A DNA stretch of 29,935 bases from DASSBG01 sp964583865 (GTDB taxonomy: Bacteria > Pseudomonadota > Gammaproteobacteria > Xanthomonadales > Rhodanobacteraceae): NCBI GenBank assembly GCA_964583865.1, contig CAZOXZ010000013.1, positions 1 through 29,935 of the forward strand, written 5' to 3'. The stretch's first letter is position 1; the number at the start of each line of letters is the position of its first letter. This document shows positions 1 to 8,416 of this stretch, one piece after another. The position numbers and the translations under genes were made by a program. Under the pieces are notes generated by a model. The model was given only the letters and a program-made list of their open reading frames with translations, ran no database searches and was not told the DNA's origin.

Positions 1-38
1 GTATAATCAGTGTGTTGTGGCGATAACGCCCTGTGAGA

Positions 39-623
39 TCACGGATTCAGGATATGATTCAATAACAGAGACATCCGCCAAAAATTTTCGCCGGAGGCAT
101 AATCAATGGTCGGTATGGCGCTCACCAGCCCAGTCCCTGGGGGCGAAACGTGCAAGGCTTGGCCAGGTGGTCCAGGATTGCTCGGTTGACCGCCCTCCAC
201 ATGATCCCACGGCTCATTGTTTACAATCAGCACCCAGAAATTCGACGAGGACCCACCGCCGTTTACCTGATAAAAATTGCTTTGAGAGAATACTGTTGGC
301 GCTGTCTCACACGGATCGCCAGGAAACAAACAAGGCGAAACAAGGGTAATTGGATTTCCCGCTGTACCCTCGTTTTGCACATTGAAGTCTGTACGGATCT
401 TGGCCGATGCGAACCCGGGGTCATGAAATCCGTCGGCAACTGCCTGACTGCCAGCAAGAAGTAGGGCAATTGCAACAATGCTGCTTATCAATCCATTTTT
501 TCTTGATGCAGAAAATAGGGTCGCGTTTTCAGTTGGACCCACTATTCGGGTAGCAAAAAGTTCCGAACATATTAGTGCGGGGGCGGGGAGGGGGGGGGGG
601 GGGGGGGTGGTTGGACTGATCAT
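39..623 (-). CDS. Small exported protein, function unknown
   Basis: I do not recognise this family. The reading frame has a convincing signal peptide core (residues about 45-64, ISSIVAIALLLAGSQAVADG) followed by a short mature domain rich in Gly, Ser, Pro and Asn, with one likely disulfide pair (two Cys near SPCLFPGDPCET). This suggests a secreted or periplasmic protein. The start is unsure: the ATG at 623 would put a proline run encoded by the poly-C tract, plus about 40 extra residues, before the signal peptide. A GTG at 542 or a TTG near 496 would give a more normal signal peptide and leave the tract in the promoter or leader. Base composition is lower in GC than the genes after 2.7 kb, which suggests accessory DNA. 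No partner gene is visible in the window. Confidence 0.5.
   Translation of the reverse strand: MISPTTPPPPPLPAPALICSELFATRIVGPTENATLFSASRKNGLISSIVAIALLLAGSQAVADGFHDPGFASAKIRTDFNVQNEGTAGNPITLVSPCLFPGDPCETAPTVFSQSNFYQVNGGGSSSNFWVLIVNNEPWDHVEGGQPSNPGPPGQALHVSPPGTGLVSAIPTIDYASGENFWRMSLLLNHILNP
590..607. repeat. 18-base G homopolymer tract
   Basis: There are eighteen consecutive G, preceded by a further G-rich stretch from 579. On the coding strand of the exported protein gene this is a C tract at or just before its 5' end. Tracts of this length slip during replication, so it can act as a phase-variation switch, either by frameshift if the ATG at 623 is used or by changing promoter spacing if a later start is used. 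Sequencing error in tract length is also likely. Confidence 0.8.
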
Positions 624-795
624 AATCTACCCAAGCTCCATGGAAGCGCGACAACGTTTCTCGAGCGCCCCTTGGCACGCTACCACAGCCATGTTTGCGG
701 AGTCAACATTGACGTGCGACACCCGTTCTTCGTACTTACAAGAAACACAAAGTCGTAACTAGTTGTTCTGTCGGGTGTTTTGACTTTTCAACATT

Positions 796-2133
796 TCAGG
801 GAGTGGCTGTGGGAAGATTGACCTCGAAACCCAGTGCGGCGGCTTGGTGTTTCAGGGATGCAATGCTGCGTTGACGCTGCTTTTCCTCGTAACGGGCCTG
901 GCCCTCGTCGACGTAGGCTTCGCCACGGGTCAGCATGAAGTACACCAGCCGAGCGAGCTTGTGGGCGGTGGCGGTGTTGGCGCGCGGCTTGTCCATGCGC
1001 CGACACAGGCGGCGATAGAATGCACCGAGGCCGAATCACTGTATGACAGGCTCATGGCGGCCATGCGAAATGCCTGTCGTGCCCGGTTGGCCGAGCGTTT
1101 GGTGCGTGCCGATAGCACTTTTCCGCCACTGATCTTGCTTGATGGGCACAATCCCAGCCACGAACAGAAGTTTTTGACGTTGGCGAACCGACTCAAGTCA
1201 ACGCCGATCTCACTGAGAATCTTCATCACTGAACCCCCCACCCAAACCGTCGATGCGTGTCAGGTCCACTCCAGCCCAGTTGGCCAAGCGCTGACGGGCG
1301 TCGAATTGCTCGCGTGCCTTGGTGCCTTGCCGAGGTGGCTTGCCCAGGTCCACCGCAGCCGTGGCCTGTGAGCGCAGCAGGGCCTCCAGAGTGTCATCGC
1401 ATTCGGTCAAGCGCCGGCCGATGTCGTCATACATCGCCAGTGCCTGACCCAGCACGAACAAATGTTCTTCGCGCCAGTTGCCTGTCAGGGCACGTGCGAT
1501 GGTCTGTTCACTGGCCTTGATCCGTCGGTTGCGATGGCGCGCCAGCAGGGTTGGCTCGCGTTCCCCGGCCACGATGGCACGGATGATCGCTTGGCCGGTC
1601 ATGCCCATCACGTCGCTGATGACGTCGGTAAGCTGGATATTCATCTGCACCAAGGCTTTTTGCATGCGCTGCACCCAACTGGCCTGCTGTTTGAGCAGAA
1701 CTTCACGCTGGCGCGATATTGCCCGAATCGTACAGATGTCGGCATCCGGGCGGAATGCCGCACGCAACAATCCGTAGCTCATCAACTGCTGTAACCATTG
1801 GCAGTCTTGTACATCGCTCTTGCGACCGGGGACGTACTTCACTTGGCGGGCGTCCACCCGCCAAACCTCAAGGCCATGCTGCTCCAGGATCTCGTAGGCG
1901 GGAATCCAGTACACGCCGGTTGACTCCATGGCCACCGTGTCAATACCGCACCCGAGCAGCCAACAGGCCAAGTCGTTCAGATCGTCCGTCATCACACCGA
2001 ATTCTCGTACCGGTTGTTCGTCCCGGTCGCCCGGGACCGCGAGCCAGTGACTCGATGCTCCGATGTCGATCCCGGCGGCATCGGGAAAGGTCTTCTCGTC
2101 GCGCTTGCGCATTGCCATGATTTGCTCCAGCAT
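796..2133 (-). pseudogene. IS110-family transposase, broken by two frameshifts
   Basis: The product resembles DEDD recombinases of the IS110/IS1111 family. The N-terminal half has the expected acidic motifs (GIDIGASSHW, AMESTGVYW, KSDVQDCQWL), a central coiled-coil region, and the C-terminal Transposase_20 region with GLCPSSKISGGK, which carries the family's conserved serine. The start is the ATG at 2133, followed by MLEQIMAMRKRDEKTF. The frame is lost at a G6 run near 1230 (one extra base), so the first frame stops at 1210. It continues in the +1 frame (ILSEIGVDLSRF) to about 1033, where a one-base deletion returns it to the original frame (RRMDKPRANTATAHKLARL) up to the TGA at 796. Removing one G and adding one base gives a normal protein of about 445 residues. 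Either the copy is decayed or the two sites are assembly errors. Confidence 0.85.
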
Positions 2134-2361
2134 CGTCAAAGGACGGCGGCGCCGTGGGAAACGTCGAATGCGACTCGATCTTACAAACGGGATGCGGCTC
2201 ACACCGCTCACCACTGTCACCGACGACTCCCGGACCACGCTGATTAACGGGCTCGCGAAGAGCGCGCACCAATGGTATGTCGGCCATCGTGGCGCCGCCG
2301 TCCCCTTTGTACCGCAAATCGTTTCTTCCCGAACACCTGCCCCGCGTGCGGGGCTGAAACG
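2134..2361 (-). other. 5' noncoding part of the IS110 element, possible bridge RNA region
   Basis: About 230 bases lie between the transposase start and the MITE-like element, with no credible gene. IS110-type elements carry a noncoding end that encodes the bridge RNA directing insertion, and in the IS110 group it lies upstream of the recombinase gene, so this is the expected place. Visible structure: a perfect 14-base hairpin CCCCGCGTGCGGGG at 2340-2353 and a short stem GCGG/CCGC near 2194-2207. The exact element end cannot be set from one copy. The RNA assignment is inference. Confidence 0.25.
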
Positions 2362-2539
2362 CTGATTAGCCCCGTGTCTCAGCTCGTCATTCCCGCGAAC
2401 GCGGGAATCCAGCGCCTTCTGGCCTCCAACAGCCGCAATCTCCAACTCCAAGCCACTGGATTGCCGCCTAAAGCATGCAGGAATGACGGCCCATTGCGGC
2501 TTGTGACCAGCGCCGCTGCTGAGGGACAGGGCTAATCAG
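2362..2539. mobile_element. MITE-like element with 19-bp terminal inverted repeats
   Basis: The ends are imperfect inverted repeats: CTGATTAGCCCCGTGTCTC at 2362-2380 and, on the other strand, CTGATTAGCCCTGTCCCTC at 2539-2521 (16 of 19 identical, first 11 exact). Inside lies a second inverted pair: the palindrome ATTCCCGCGAACGCGGGAAT at 2389-2408, which fits the dRS3-type pattern ATTCCC-N8-GGGAAT, and a degenerate partner at about 2456-2488 ending in GGAATGACGG. There is no open reading frame of note and no clear target-site duplication. The structure fits a small non-autonomous element or a fold-back intergenic repeat. Confidence 0.65.
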
Positions 2540-2610
2540 GCCTTGGCTTGCCTCTTGTCTGCCGACAGACAGAATGAGTCCGGCCTCATCGGCCACAGAA
2601 CGCCCTGAAA

Positions 2611-2647
2611 CAGTGTCCGGCAACCTGTTCGCAGTGTCCGCGGACAC
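2611..2647 (+). promoter_or_regulatory. Candidate enhancer for the NtrC-type regulator
   Basis: A perfect 14-bp palindrome GTGTCCGCGGACAC lies at 2634-2647, and its left half (CAGTGTCCG) is repeated at 2611-2619, 21 bp (two helical turns) upstream. It is centred about 97 bp before the expected start of the sigma54 promoter at 2711-2727, the usual distance for NtrC-type activators. The likely binder is the response regulator encoded at 9020-10360 (inference). Confidence 0.6.
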
Positions 2648-2710
2648 CGAACGCGTACGGTCAAGCCATGAAACATCCTTTTATAACAACCACTTGGCAA
2701 CTTCGCAAAG

Positions 2711-2727
2711 TTGGCACGCGGCTTGCA
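2711..2727 (+). promoter_or_regulatory. Sigma54 (-24/-12) promoter of the efflux operon
   Basis: TTGGCACGCGGCTTGCA matches the sigma54 consensus TGGCACG-N4-TTGCA exactly, with GG at 2713-2714 and GC at 2725-2726. Transcription would begin near 2738, about 25 bases before the adaptor start at 2763. A sigma54-type activator gene lies in the same locus, which makes the call much stronger. Confidence 0.85.
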
Positions 2728-2762
2728 GATGAGGAGGGGACTTCCCATGAACGCAAGCCGCC

Positions 2763-4031
2763 ATGATCCGCGACACCGCCGAACAGGACCAGACCATCAA
2801 ACCACGCAAGGGCCGCCGCCGGCTGGCCTGGCTCGTTGTTGCCATCGTGGCGATCGCCTTGTTAGTCATCGGCGCGCGTCCCGTCAGTCGCCTGTTGTCG
2901 GCCAGCACCTCGGTCAGCGCCGCGCGCCTGGTCTTCGCCACCGTCGAGCGCGGCCCCTTCACCCGCGACATTGCCGCCGAAGGGCGCGTCGTGGCCGTGA
3001 TCCGGCCCACGCTGTATGCGCGCTCGCCGGGCATCGTCACGCTGGACGTCCACGCCGGCGACAAGGTTGACAAGGGCGAGGTGCTTGCCAGCATCGACAG
3101 CCCGGAGCTCCTCAACCAGCTGGCGCAGCAACGCTCGGCCCTGGAAGGCATGCAGGTGGATTACAAACTGGCCGAGGTCACCGCGCACACCCGCCGTGCC
3201 GAGCTGCACAACGCACTCGAGAGTGCACGAATCGATGCGGTCAGTGCCAAACGTGATTTTGAGCGTTACCAGGTGGCCTTCGCCAAAGGGGCGTTCTCGC
3301 AAGCGCAGGTGGATCATGCGCGCGACCTGTACAGCAAGGCCAAAGTGGCCCTGGAGCAAGCGCAGCAGAGCCTGGCCCTGGGCAAGGACAGCCTGAATTT
3401 TGGTGTCAAGGCGAAAAAGCTGGCTGCCGAGCGGCAAGCGTTGCTGGTCAAGAACCTGGGGCGCCAGGTGGACAACCTCAAGGTACGCTCGCCCGTGGCC
3501 GGCCAGGTGGGCCAGGTGTTCGTGGCGCCCAAGGCCACCGTGGCCGACAACGCCAAGCTCATGAGCGTCATCGACCTGTCCGCCCTGCAGGTGGAGGTAC
3601 AGGTGCCCCAAAGCTTCGCACGCGACCTCGGCATCGGCATGACCGCCGAGATTCGTGGCAACGGCCAGAGCTGGCAAGGCGCCATCAGCGCCATCTCACC
3701 CGAAGTGGTCAACGGCCAAGTCGCCACCCGCGTGCGCTTTGTGGACAGCAAGCCTGAACATTTGCGCCAAAACCAGCGCCTGTCAGTACGTATCCTTCTT
3801 GATCACCGTGACAGCGCCATCACCGTGGCACGTGGCTCGTTCGTCGATCAATCCGGTGGTCACTTTGCCTATCTGGTCAACGACGGCATCGCCGTGAAGA
3901 CGCCCATCCAGACCGGCGCGACATCCATCGACAAAGTCGAAATTCTCAAGGGCCTCAAGCCGGGTGACAAGATCGTCATCTCCGGCAGCGACAACTTCCA
4001 GGGAGCCGACCGTGTCGTCATCAGCCATTGA
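2763..4031 (+). CDS. HlyD/MacA-type periplasmic adaptor of an ABC exporter
   Basis: This is a membrane fusion protein that should link the inner-membrane ABC permeases to an outer-membrane channel (none is encoded here). Residues 1-20 are basic (KPRKGRRR), followed by one membrane segment at about 20-41. Next comes a barrel-sandwich half (SPGIVTLDVHAGDKVDKGEVLASI), a long alpha-helical hairpin at roughly 115-240, the second lipoyl half (VRSPVAGQVGQVFVAPKATV), then beta-barrel and membrane-proximal domains. The length of 422 is normal. It is first in a four-gene operon. The start is odd: a strong Shine-Dalgarno (AGGAGGGG, 2732-2739) sits 7 bases before an ATG at 2747 in another frame, while the ATG at 2763 has none close by. 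A one-base error between them would give a start at 2747. The substrate is unknown. Confidence 0.88.
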   Translation: MIRDTAEQDQTIKPRKGRRRLAWLVVAIVAIALLVIGARPVSRLLSASTSVSAARLVFATVERGPFTRDIAAEGRVVAVIRPTLYARSPGIVTLDVHAGDKVDKGEVLASIDSPELLNQLAQQRSALEGMQVDYKLAEVTAHTRRAELHNALESARIDAVSAKRDFERYQVAFAKGAFSQAQVDHARDLYSKAKVALEQAQQSLALGKDSLNFGVKAKKLAAERQALLVKNLGRQVDNLKVRSPVAGQVGQVFVAPKATVADNAKLMSVIDLSALQVEVQVPQSFARDLGIGMTAEIRGNGQSWQGAISAISPEVVNGQVATRVRFVDSKPEHLRQNQRLSVRILLDHRDSAITVARGSFVDQSGGHFAYLVNDGIAVKTPIQTGATSIDKVEILKGLKPGDKIVISGSDNFQGADRVVISH

Positions 4032-4082
4032 TTCCGAGACGCGCCCCCATACCCGCCAATTTCAAGCAATCGAGGCACAACC

Positions 4083-4812
<730 letters not shown>

Positions 4813-4878
4813 CGATCTGCGTCGATCAGATCCTTTGCAGCCTTGGCCCTGTCGAAACCGATAACACTGGAGTCCTGC

Positions 4879-6189
4879 ATGTTTCGCTACTACCTGCACC
4901 TTGGCCTGCGCAGCCTGCGTACCCACATGACGCTGACCGCGCTGATGGTGCTGATCATCGGTTTCGGCGTGGCCGCGTCGATGACCACATGGTCGGTGTT
5001 CCGCGCAGTGTCGGGCGACCCGATTCCGCACAAATCGGCGCGACTGTTCGTACCCCAGGTTGACAATTGGGGGAGCGAAGGCGGGAGCGAAGACCCACCA
5101 GCCGCCATGAGTTACACCGACGCCGTGAACCTCATGCGTGCGCATCGTGCGCGCTATCAGTCGGCCATGTACCGCATTTCGCTATCGGTGGTGCCGGCCA
5201 CGCCTGGACAGCATCCGTTCTTCGCCGGTGGCCACGCGGTGTTCAGCGAGTTCTTCCCCATGGTCGATGCACCGTTTCAGTACGGCCATGCCTGGAGCAG
5301 GCACGATGGCGAGCAACGCGCCCGCGTGGCGGTGATCAGCAACCATCTGAACGAAAAATTGTTCGACGGCGCCAACAGCGTTGGCAAGAGCATCAACATC
5401 GATGGTCATGCGTTCCGCATTGCCGGAGTACTTGCCCCGTGGAATCCGCAGCCGCGCTTCTACGATGTCGTCAACAGCAGTCATTTCAACACCGGCAGTG
5501 AGGCCCTTTTCCTGCCTTTCCCCACGGCCATCGACCTCGGCATCGAGAACAATGGCAGCACCAATTGCTATGCGCCACCGGATGCGCCGGGTTTTGTCGG
5601 CTTGCAGCACTCCGAGTGCGTCTGGATTGCCTTTCTGGTGGAACTGGACAATGCCGCTGCGGTGGCCGACTACAAACGTTTCCTGGATGGCTACGCACGC
5701 CAGCAACAGCAGGCCGGGCGTTTCACCTGGGGACCAAACAATCGCCTGCGCGACCTCAATGACTGGTTGGCATACCAGGAGGTCGTGCCCGCCAACAGCA
5801 GAATCTCGCTGTTGGTGGCGCTGGGCTTGTTGATCGTCTGCCTGGTCAATACCGCCGGCCTGCTGCTGGCCAAGTTCCTGCGCCGCGCACCCGAGATCGG
5901 CGTGCGCCGTGCCCTTGGCGCCCCGCGGCGGCAGATCTACCTGCAGTTCCTCATCGAGGCAGCGATGATCGGCGTGACCGGCGGTGTGCTGGGGCTGGTC
6001 CTGACCGGGCTGGGCGTGCTCGGCGTGGGCTTGGTGATGCCGCCCAACATCGCCGCACTGGCACACGTCGACCTGCCCTTGCTCGGCCTGACCCTGCTGC
6101 TGGCCATCGTCAGTACGGCTGTGGCCGGCTTGTATCCCACGTTCCGCGCCGCCCACGTCCTGCCGGCGTGGCAGCTGAAGTCCAACTGA
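4879..6189 (+). CDS. FtsX/MacB-type ABC permease, first subunit
   Basis: The protein of 436 residues has the MacB-type plan: membrane segment at about 17-40 (LTALMVLIIGFGVAASM), a large periplasmic domain at about 45-300, then three C-terminal membrane segments beginning at ISLLVALGLLIVCLV. The cytoplasmic loop EIGVRRALGAPRRQI between the second and third segments is the typical coupling region that contacts the ATPase. The ATG at 4879 is chosen because MFRYYLHLGLRSLRTH is a normal permease N-terminus and GGAG lies at 4869-4872. It is followed by a second permease, so the transporter is probably a heterodimer. Proteins of this group move substrates from the periplasmic side outward (antimicrobials, lipoproteins, peptides); nothing here identifies the substrate. 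A 6-bp hairpin (GATCTG/CAGATC, 4814-4832) lies in the 66-base gap before it. Confidence 0.88.
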   Translation: MFRYYLHLGLRSLRTHMTLTALMVLIIGFGVAASMTTWSVFRAVSGDPIPHKSARLFVPQVDNWGSEGGSEDPPAAMSYTDAVNLMRAHRARYQSAMYRISLSVVPATPGQHPFFAGGHAVFSEFFPMVDAPFQYGHAWSRHDGEQRARVAVISNHLNEKLFDGANSVGKSINIDGHAFRIAGVLAPWNPQPRFYDVVNSSHFNTGSEALFLPFPTAIDLGIENNGSTNCYAPPDAPGFVGLQHSECVWIAFLVELDNAAAVADYKRFLDGYARQQQQAGRFTWGPNNRLRDLNDWLAYQEVVPANSRISLLVALGLLIVCLVNTAGLLLAKFLRRAPEIGVRRALGAPRRQIYLQFLIEAAMIGVTGGVLGLVLTGLGVLGVGLVMPPNIAALAHVDLPLLGLTLLLAIVSTAVAGLYPTFRAAHVLPAWQLKSN

Positions 6190-6199
6190 GGTGATCGTG

Positions 6200-7459
6200 A
6201 TGAGAATGCCCCCCATGCTTTCGGCATTGCGCAAGCACAAGGCCGGCGCGGTGCTGATTGCACTGCAGATCGCACTAACCCTGGCCATTGTCTGCAATGC
6301 CATCTTCATCATCGGCCAACGCGTGGAGCGCGTGAATCGTCCCACAGGGCTGGACGAGAACAACCTGATGCTGGTGAGCCAGCAGTTCGTGGGCGCGCCG
6401 AACGGCATCGATGCCGCCAGCATCACCGCGCTGGACAATCTCATGCAACAAGACCTGGCCGCCCTGCGCCAGATTCCCGGCGTGGAAGCGGTCACCCCGA
6501 CCAATTCGCTGCCCTTGCTCCAGTCCTCCTGGAACACGGCAATTTCCGCCACGCCGGCAATCGAGAGTCAGGACAAGGCGAGCTTTGAGTTCACGACGCT
6601 GTACTTCGTGGACGCGCACGGCATCGATGTGCTGGGTGCAAAGCTGGTGGCCGGGCGCGACTTCCGACCGTCGGAGGTCACCCACGGCCCGGCGCGCGCC
6701 ACCGTCGCACCGGCGGTGATCATCATCACCAAGGCACTGGCGCGCAAATTGTTCGACGATGGCAAGGCGCTGGGCAAAACCGTGTATCTCAACGGCGAGA
6801 GTTCGCCTTCGACGGTGATCGGCGTGCTCGATCAACTGCAAACGTCAGGCTTGAGCTCCTTCGCCGACGGGTTTGCCTACAACTCGGTGCTGATTCCGCA
6901 GCGCATGGACAACGCCTTCACGCGCTACGCCGTTCGCACCCGGCCAGGCCAGCTGGACGCGGTCATGCAGGCGGTACGCCCGGCCATGTTCGAGGCCAAT
7001 CCCATGCGCGTGCTCAACAACAATGCGATGCGCAGCTTTGCGCAAATCCGTGCTGACAGTTACAAGGGCGACATCGGCATGGCCATTCTCATGGGCCTCA
7101 TCTGTCTCATCCTGATCGCTGTCACCGCTGCCGGCATTGTCGGCCTGACCAGCTTCTGGGTCGGCCAGCGGCGCAAGCAAATCGGCGTGCGCCGGGCCCT
7201 GGGCGCACGCAAGGCCGACATCCTGCATTACTTCCAGCTCGAGAACTTGCTGATTGCCGGCGGCGGTTGCGTCACCGGCATCGTGCTGGCCGTCGGCCTC
7301 AACCTGCTGCTGATGCAGCACATGGCCATGGCGCGGTTGCCGATCCTGATCGTGCTGCTCGGCGTGGCCTTGGTGCTGCTGCTTGGCCAGGCAGCGGTGT
7401 TCGTGCCCGCACGCCGCGCTGCCAACGTGCCGCCCGTGGTTGCCACGCGTTCGGTTTGA
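6200..7459 (+). CDS. FtsX/MacB-type ABC permease, second subunit
   Basis: This 419-residue paralogue of the preceding permease has the same topology: one N-terminal membrane segment (AGAVLIALQIALTLAIV), a periplasmic domain, and three C-terminal segments with the coupling motif KQIGVRRALGARKADIL. The C-terminus reads ANVPPVVATRSV. The ATG at 6200 is preferred over the GTG at 6191 because GAGGTGAT at 6188-6195 gives a well-spaced Shine-Dalgarno, overlapping the stop of the first permease. That arrangement suggests translational coupling and equal amounts of both subunits. A second, fused copy of the last dozen codons is found at 8292-8336. Confidence 0.88.
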   Translation: MRMPPMLSALRKHKAGAVLIALQIALTLAIVCNAIFIIGQRVERVNRPTGLDENNLMLVSQQFVGAPNGIDAASITALDNLMQQDLAALRQIPGVEAVTPTNSLPLLQSSWNTAISATPAIESQDKASFEFTTLYFVDAHGIDVLGAKLVAGRDFRPSEVTHGPARATVAPAVIIITKALARKLFDDGKALGKTVYLNGESSPSTVIGVLDQLQTSGLSSFADGFAYNSVLIPQRMDNAFTRYAVRTRPGQLDAVMQAVRPAMFEANPMRVLNNNAMRSFAQIRADSYKGDIGMAILMGLICLILIAVTAAGIVGLTSFWVGQRRKQIGVRRALGARKADILHYFQLENLLIAGGGCVTGIVLAVGLNLLLMQHMAMARLPILIVLLGVALVLLLGQAAVFVPARRAANVPPVVATRSV

Positions 7460-7463
7460 AGCA

Positions 7464-7476
7464 GGCCAACTTGGCC
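7464..7476. promoter_or_regulatory. Inverted repeat before the Phd-like gene, candidate operator
   Basis: GGCCAACTTGGCC is a perfect 6-bp inverted repeat with a one-base centre, 38 bases before the antitoxin start. Antitoxins of this type usually repress their own promoter through short palindromes. It could also be a weak hairpin ending the permease transcript, but no T run follows. Confidence 0.35.
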
Positions 7477-7514
7477 AGATCATGCTAGCCTTGTTGTAGC
7501 TGAATGGCCATGAG

Positions 7515-7793
7515 ATGACGAAGATGCAGGTCAACATACTGGAAGCCAAGAACCGGCTGTCGCAACTGATCAAGTCGGCGCAGGCCGGCGAGGAGGTCGT
7601 GATCGCCAACCGCGGCAAGCCGGTGGTGCAATTGACGCGCATTCAGGGCGAAGGTCACGACAGTTCCGGCCGCAAAGGCAACGCACAAGCCATCTTGCAG
7701 TGGCTGGAAGATCATCCACTGCCGGACCATGCGCGCCGCAGTGCTGCTGCAATTGATGCCGATATCGAGCGCGAGCGTGCATCGTGGGACTGA
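7515..7793 (+). CDS. Phd/YefM-family antitoxin
   Basis: The 92-residue protein begins with the characteristic Phd/YefM fold (MQVNILEAKNRLSQLIKSAQAGEEVVIANRGKPV, split here by position: residues 4-37), the DNA-binding and dimerising part. Its C-terminal tail (about 45-92) is charged and probably disordered until it binds the toxin. It should neutralise the PIN-domain toxin encoded next and repress the pair. The ATG at 7524 would start directly at MQVNILEAKN and may be the real start. It overlaps the toxin gene by 10 bases, typical of type II toxin-antitoxin pairs. Confidence 0.88.
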   Translation: MTKMQVNILEAKNRLSQLIKSAQAGEEVVIANRGKPVVQLTRIQGEGHDSSGRKGNAQAILQWLEDHPLPDHARRSAAAIDADIERERASWD

Positions 7794-8182
7794 TTTATCT
7801 TGATGCGTGTCTGGTCATTTATGTTGTGGAGCGGCATCCCCGCTGGGGCAAACCCGTACGCGCGGCGATGGCGAATGCGGGCGAGGCGCAGTTCGCCATT
7901 TCGCCGTTGGTGGAGTGTGAATGTCTGGTCGGCCCGATCACGAGCGGCGACCTGGTTTTGCAGCGCAGTTTCATGGAAGCGTTCCGGTTGTTCACGACGC
8001 TGGCGATGCCCGAAACGGTGTATCTGCAGGCTGCGCAATTGCGTGGCAGGTTCGGGCTGAAGACACCGGACGCGTTGCACCTGGCGTGCGCCCAGCACCA
8101 TCGCTGCGAGGCGCTTTGGACCAACGACAATCGCCTGGCGCGCGCATCGCACAGGTTGGCCCGCAAGGTTCCGGCACGGTGA
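7784..8182 (+). CDS. PIN-domain toxin, VapC-like ribonuclease
   Basis: The 132-residue PIN protein has all four acidic active-site residues visible: D7 (IYLDACL), E44 (LVECE), D96 (TPDALHLA) and D115 (WTNDNRLA). These bind Mg2+ or Mn2+ for RNA cleavage; VapC toxins usually cut tRNA or rRNA. The start is the GTG at 7784, which lies inside the antitoxin gene. Nothing is missing, so the toxin is probably active. The pair sits between the transporter operon and a relic of the response regulator gene, as an inserted module. Confidence 0.9.
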   Translation: MGLIYLDACLVIYVVERHPRWGKPVRAAMANAGEAQFAISPLVECECLVGPITSGDLVLQRSFMEAFRLFTTLAMPETVYLQAAQLRGRFGLKTPDALHLACAQHHRCEALWTNDNRLARASHRLARKVPAR

Positions 8183-8231
8183 CGGCCGCCTGCTTGACGT
8201 TTCATGCATCTCACCATGCGTGGGCAGAAAA

Positions 8232-8336
8232 ATGATGCGTACCGTCTTGATCATCGACGACAACCCGGCTGTCACCGAAGCACTGGCCCTGCGGGCCTCG
8301 CATGTGCCGCCGGTGGTGGCCACACGAGGGGTGTGA
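8232..8336 (+). pseudogene. Scar: start of the response regulator gene fused to the end of a permease gene
   Basis: The frame encodes 34 residues. Its first part, MRTVLIIDDNPAVTEAL, is identical to the N-terminus of the regulator at 9020. It continues after a junction near 8291 as RASHVPPVVATRGV and a stop, which matches the C-terminus of the second permease (RAANVPPVVATRSV). At DNA level both parts are diverged copies rather than exact duplicates, so the event is old or involved a paralogous locus. The simplest reading is that a second regulator-to-permease locus lay here and was removed by an internal deletion. Confidence 0.85.
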
Positions 8337-8349
8337 AACGGCGGACTGA

Positions 8350-8378
8350 TTGCGGCAGCGCGAGTCTCGCGATAGTAT
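8350..8378 (+). promoter_or_regulatory. Candidate promoter and operator of mazEF
   Basis: TTGCGG (8350-8355) and TAGTAT (8373-8378) are 17 bases apart. The spacer carries the inverted repeat CGCGA-GTC-TCGCG (8359-8371), and GTATC occurs twice, 11 bp apart, at 8375-8390. These are plausible MazE-MazF autoregulation sites. The -35 match is weak. Confidence 0.4.
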
Positions 8379-8416
8379 CTTCAATGTATCTACATTTTTC
8401 CCAACGGTCAGCAACC

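Noticed and set aside
1200..1245. Programmed frameshift in the IS110 transposase
   Set aside because: The family does not normally use one, and a second, opposite shift 200 bases later would also be required. Mutation or sequence error is simpler.
5182..6552. Long open frame on the minus strand opposite the permeases
   Set aside because: It is a GC-rich antisense shadow: low-complexity composition, no domain, and the plus strand encodes clear permeases. The same holds for long antisense frames at 12666-13961, 18745-20049 and 24375-25730.
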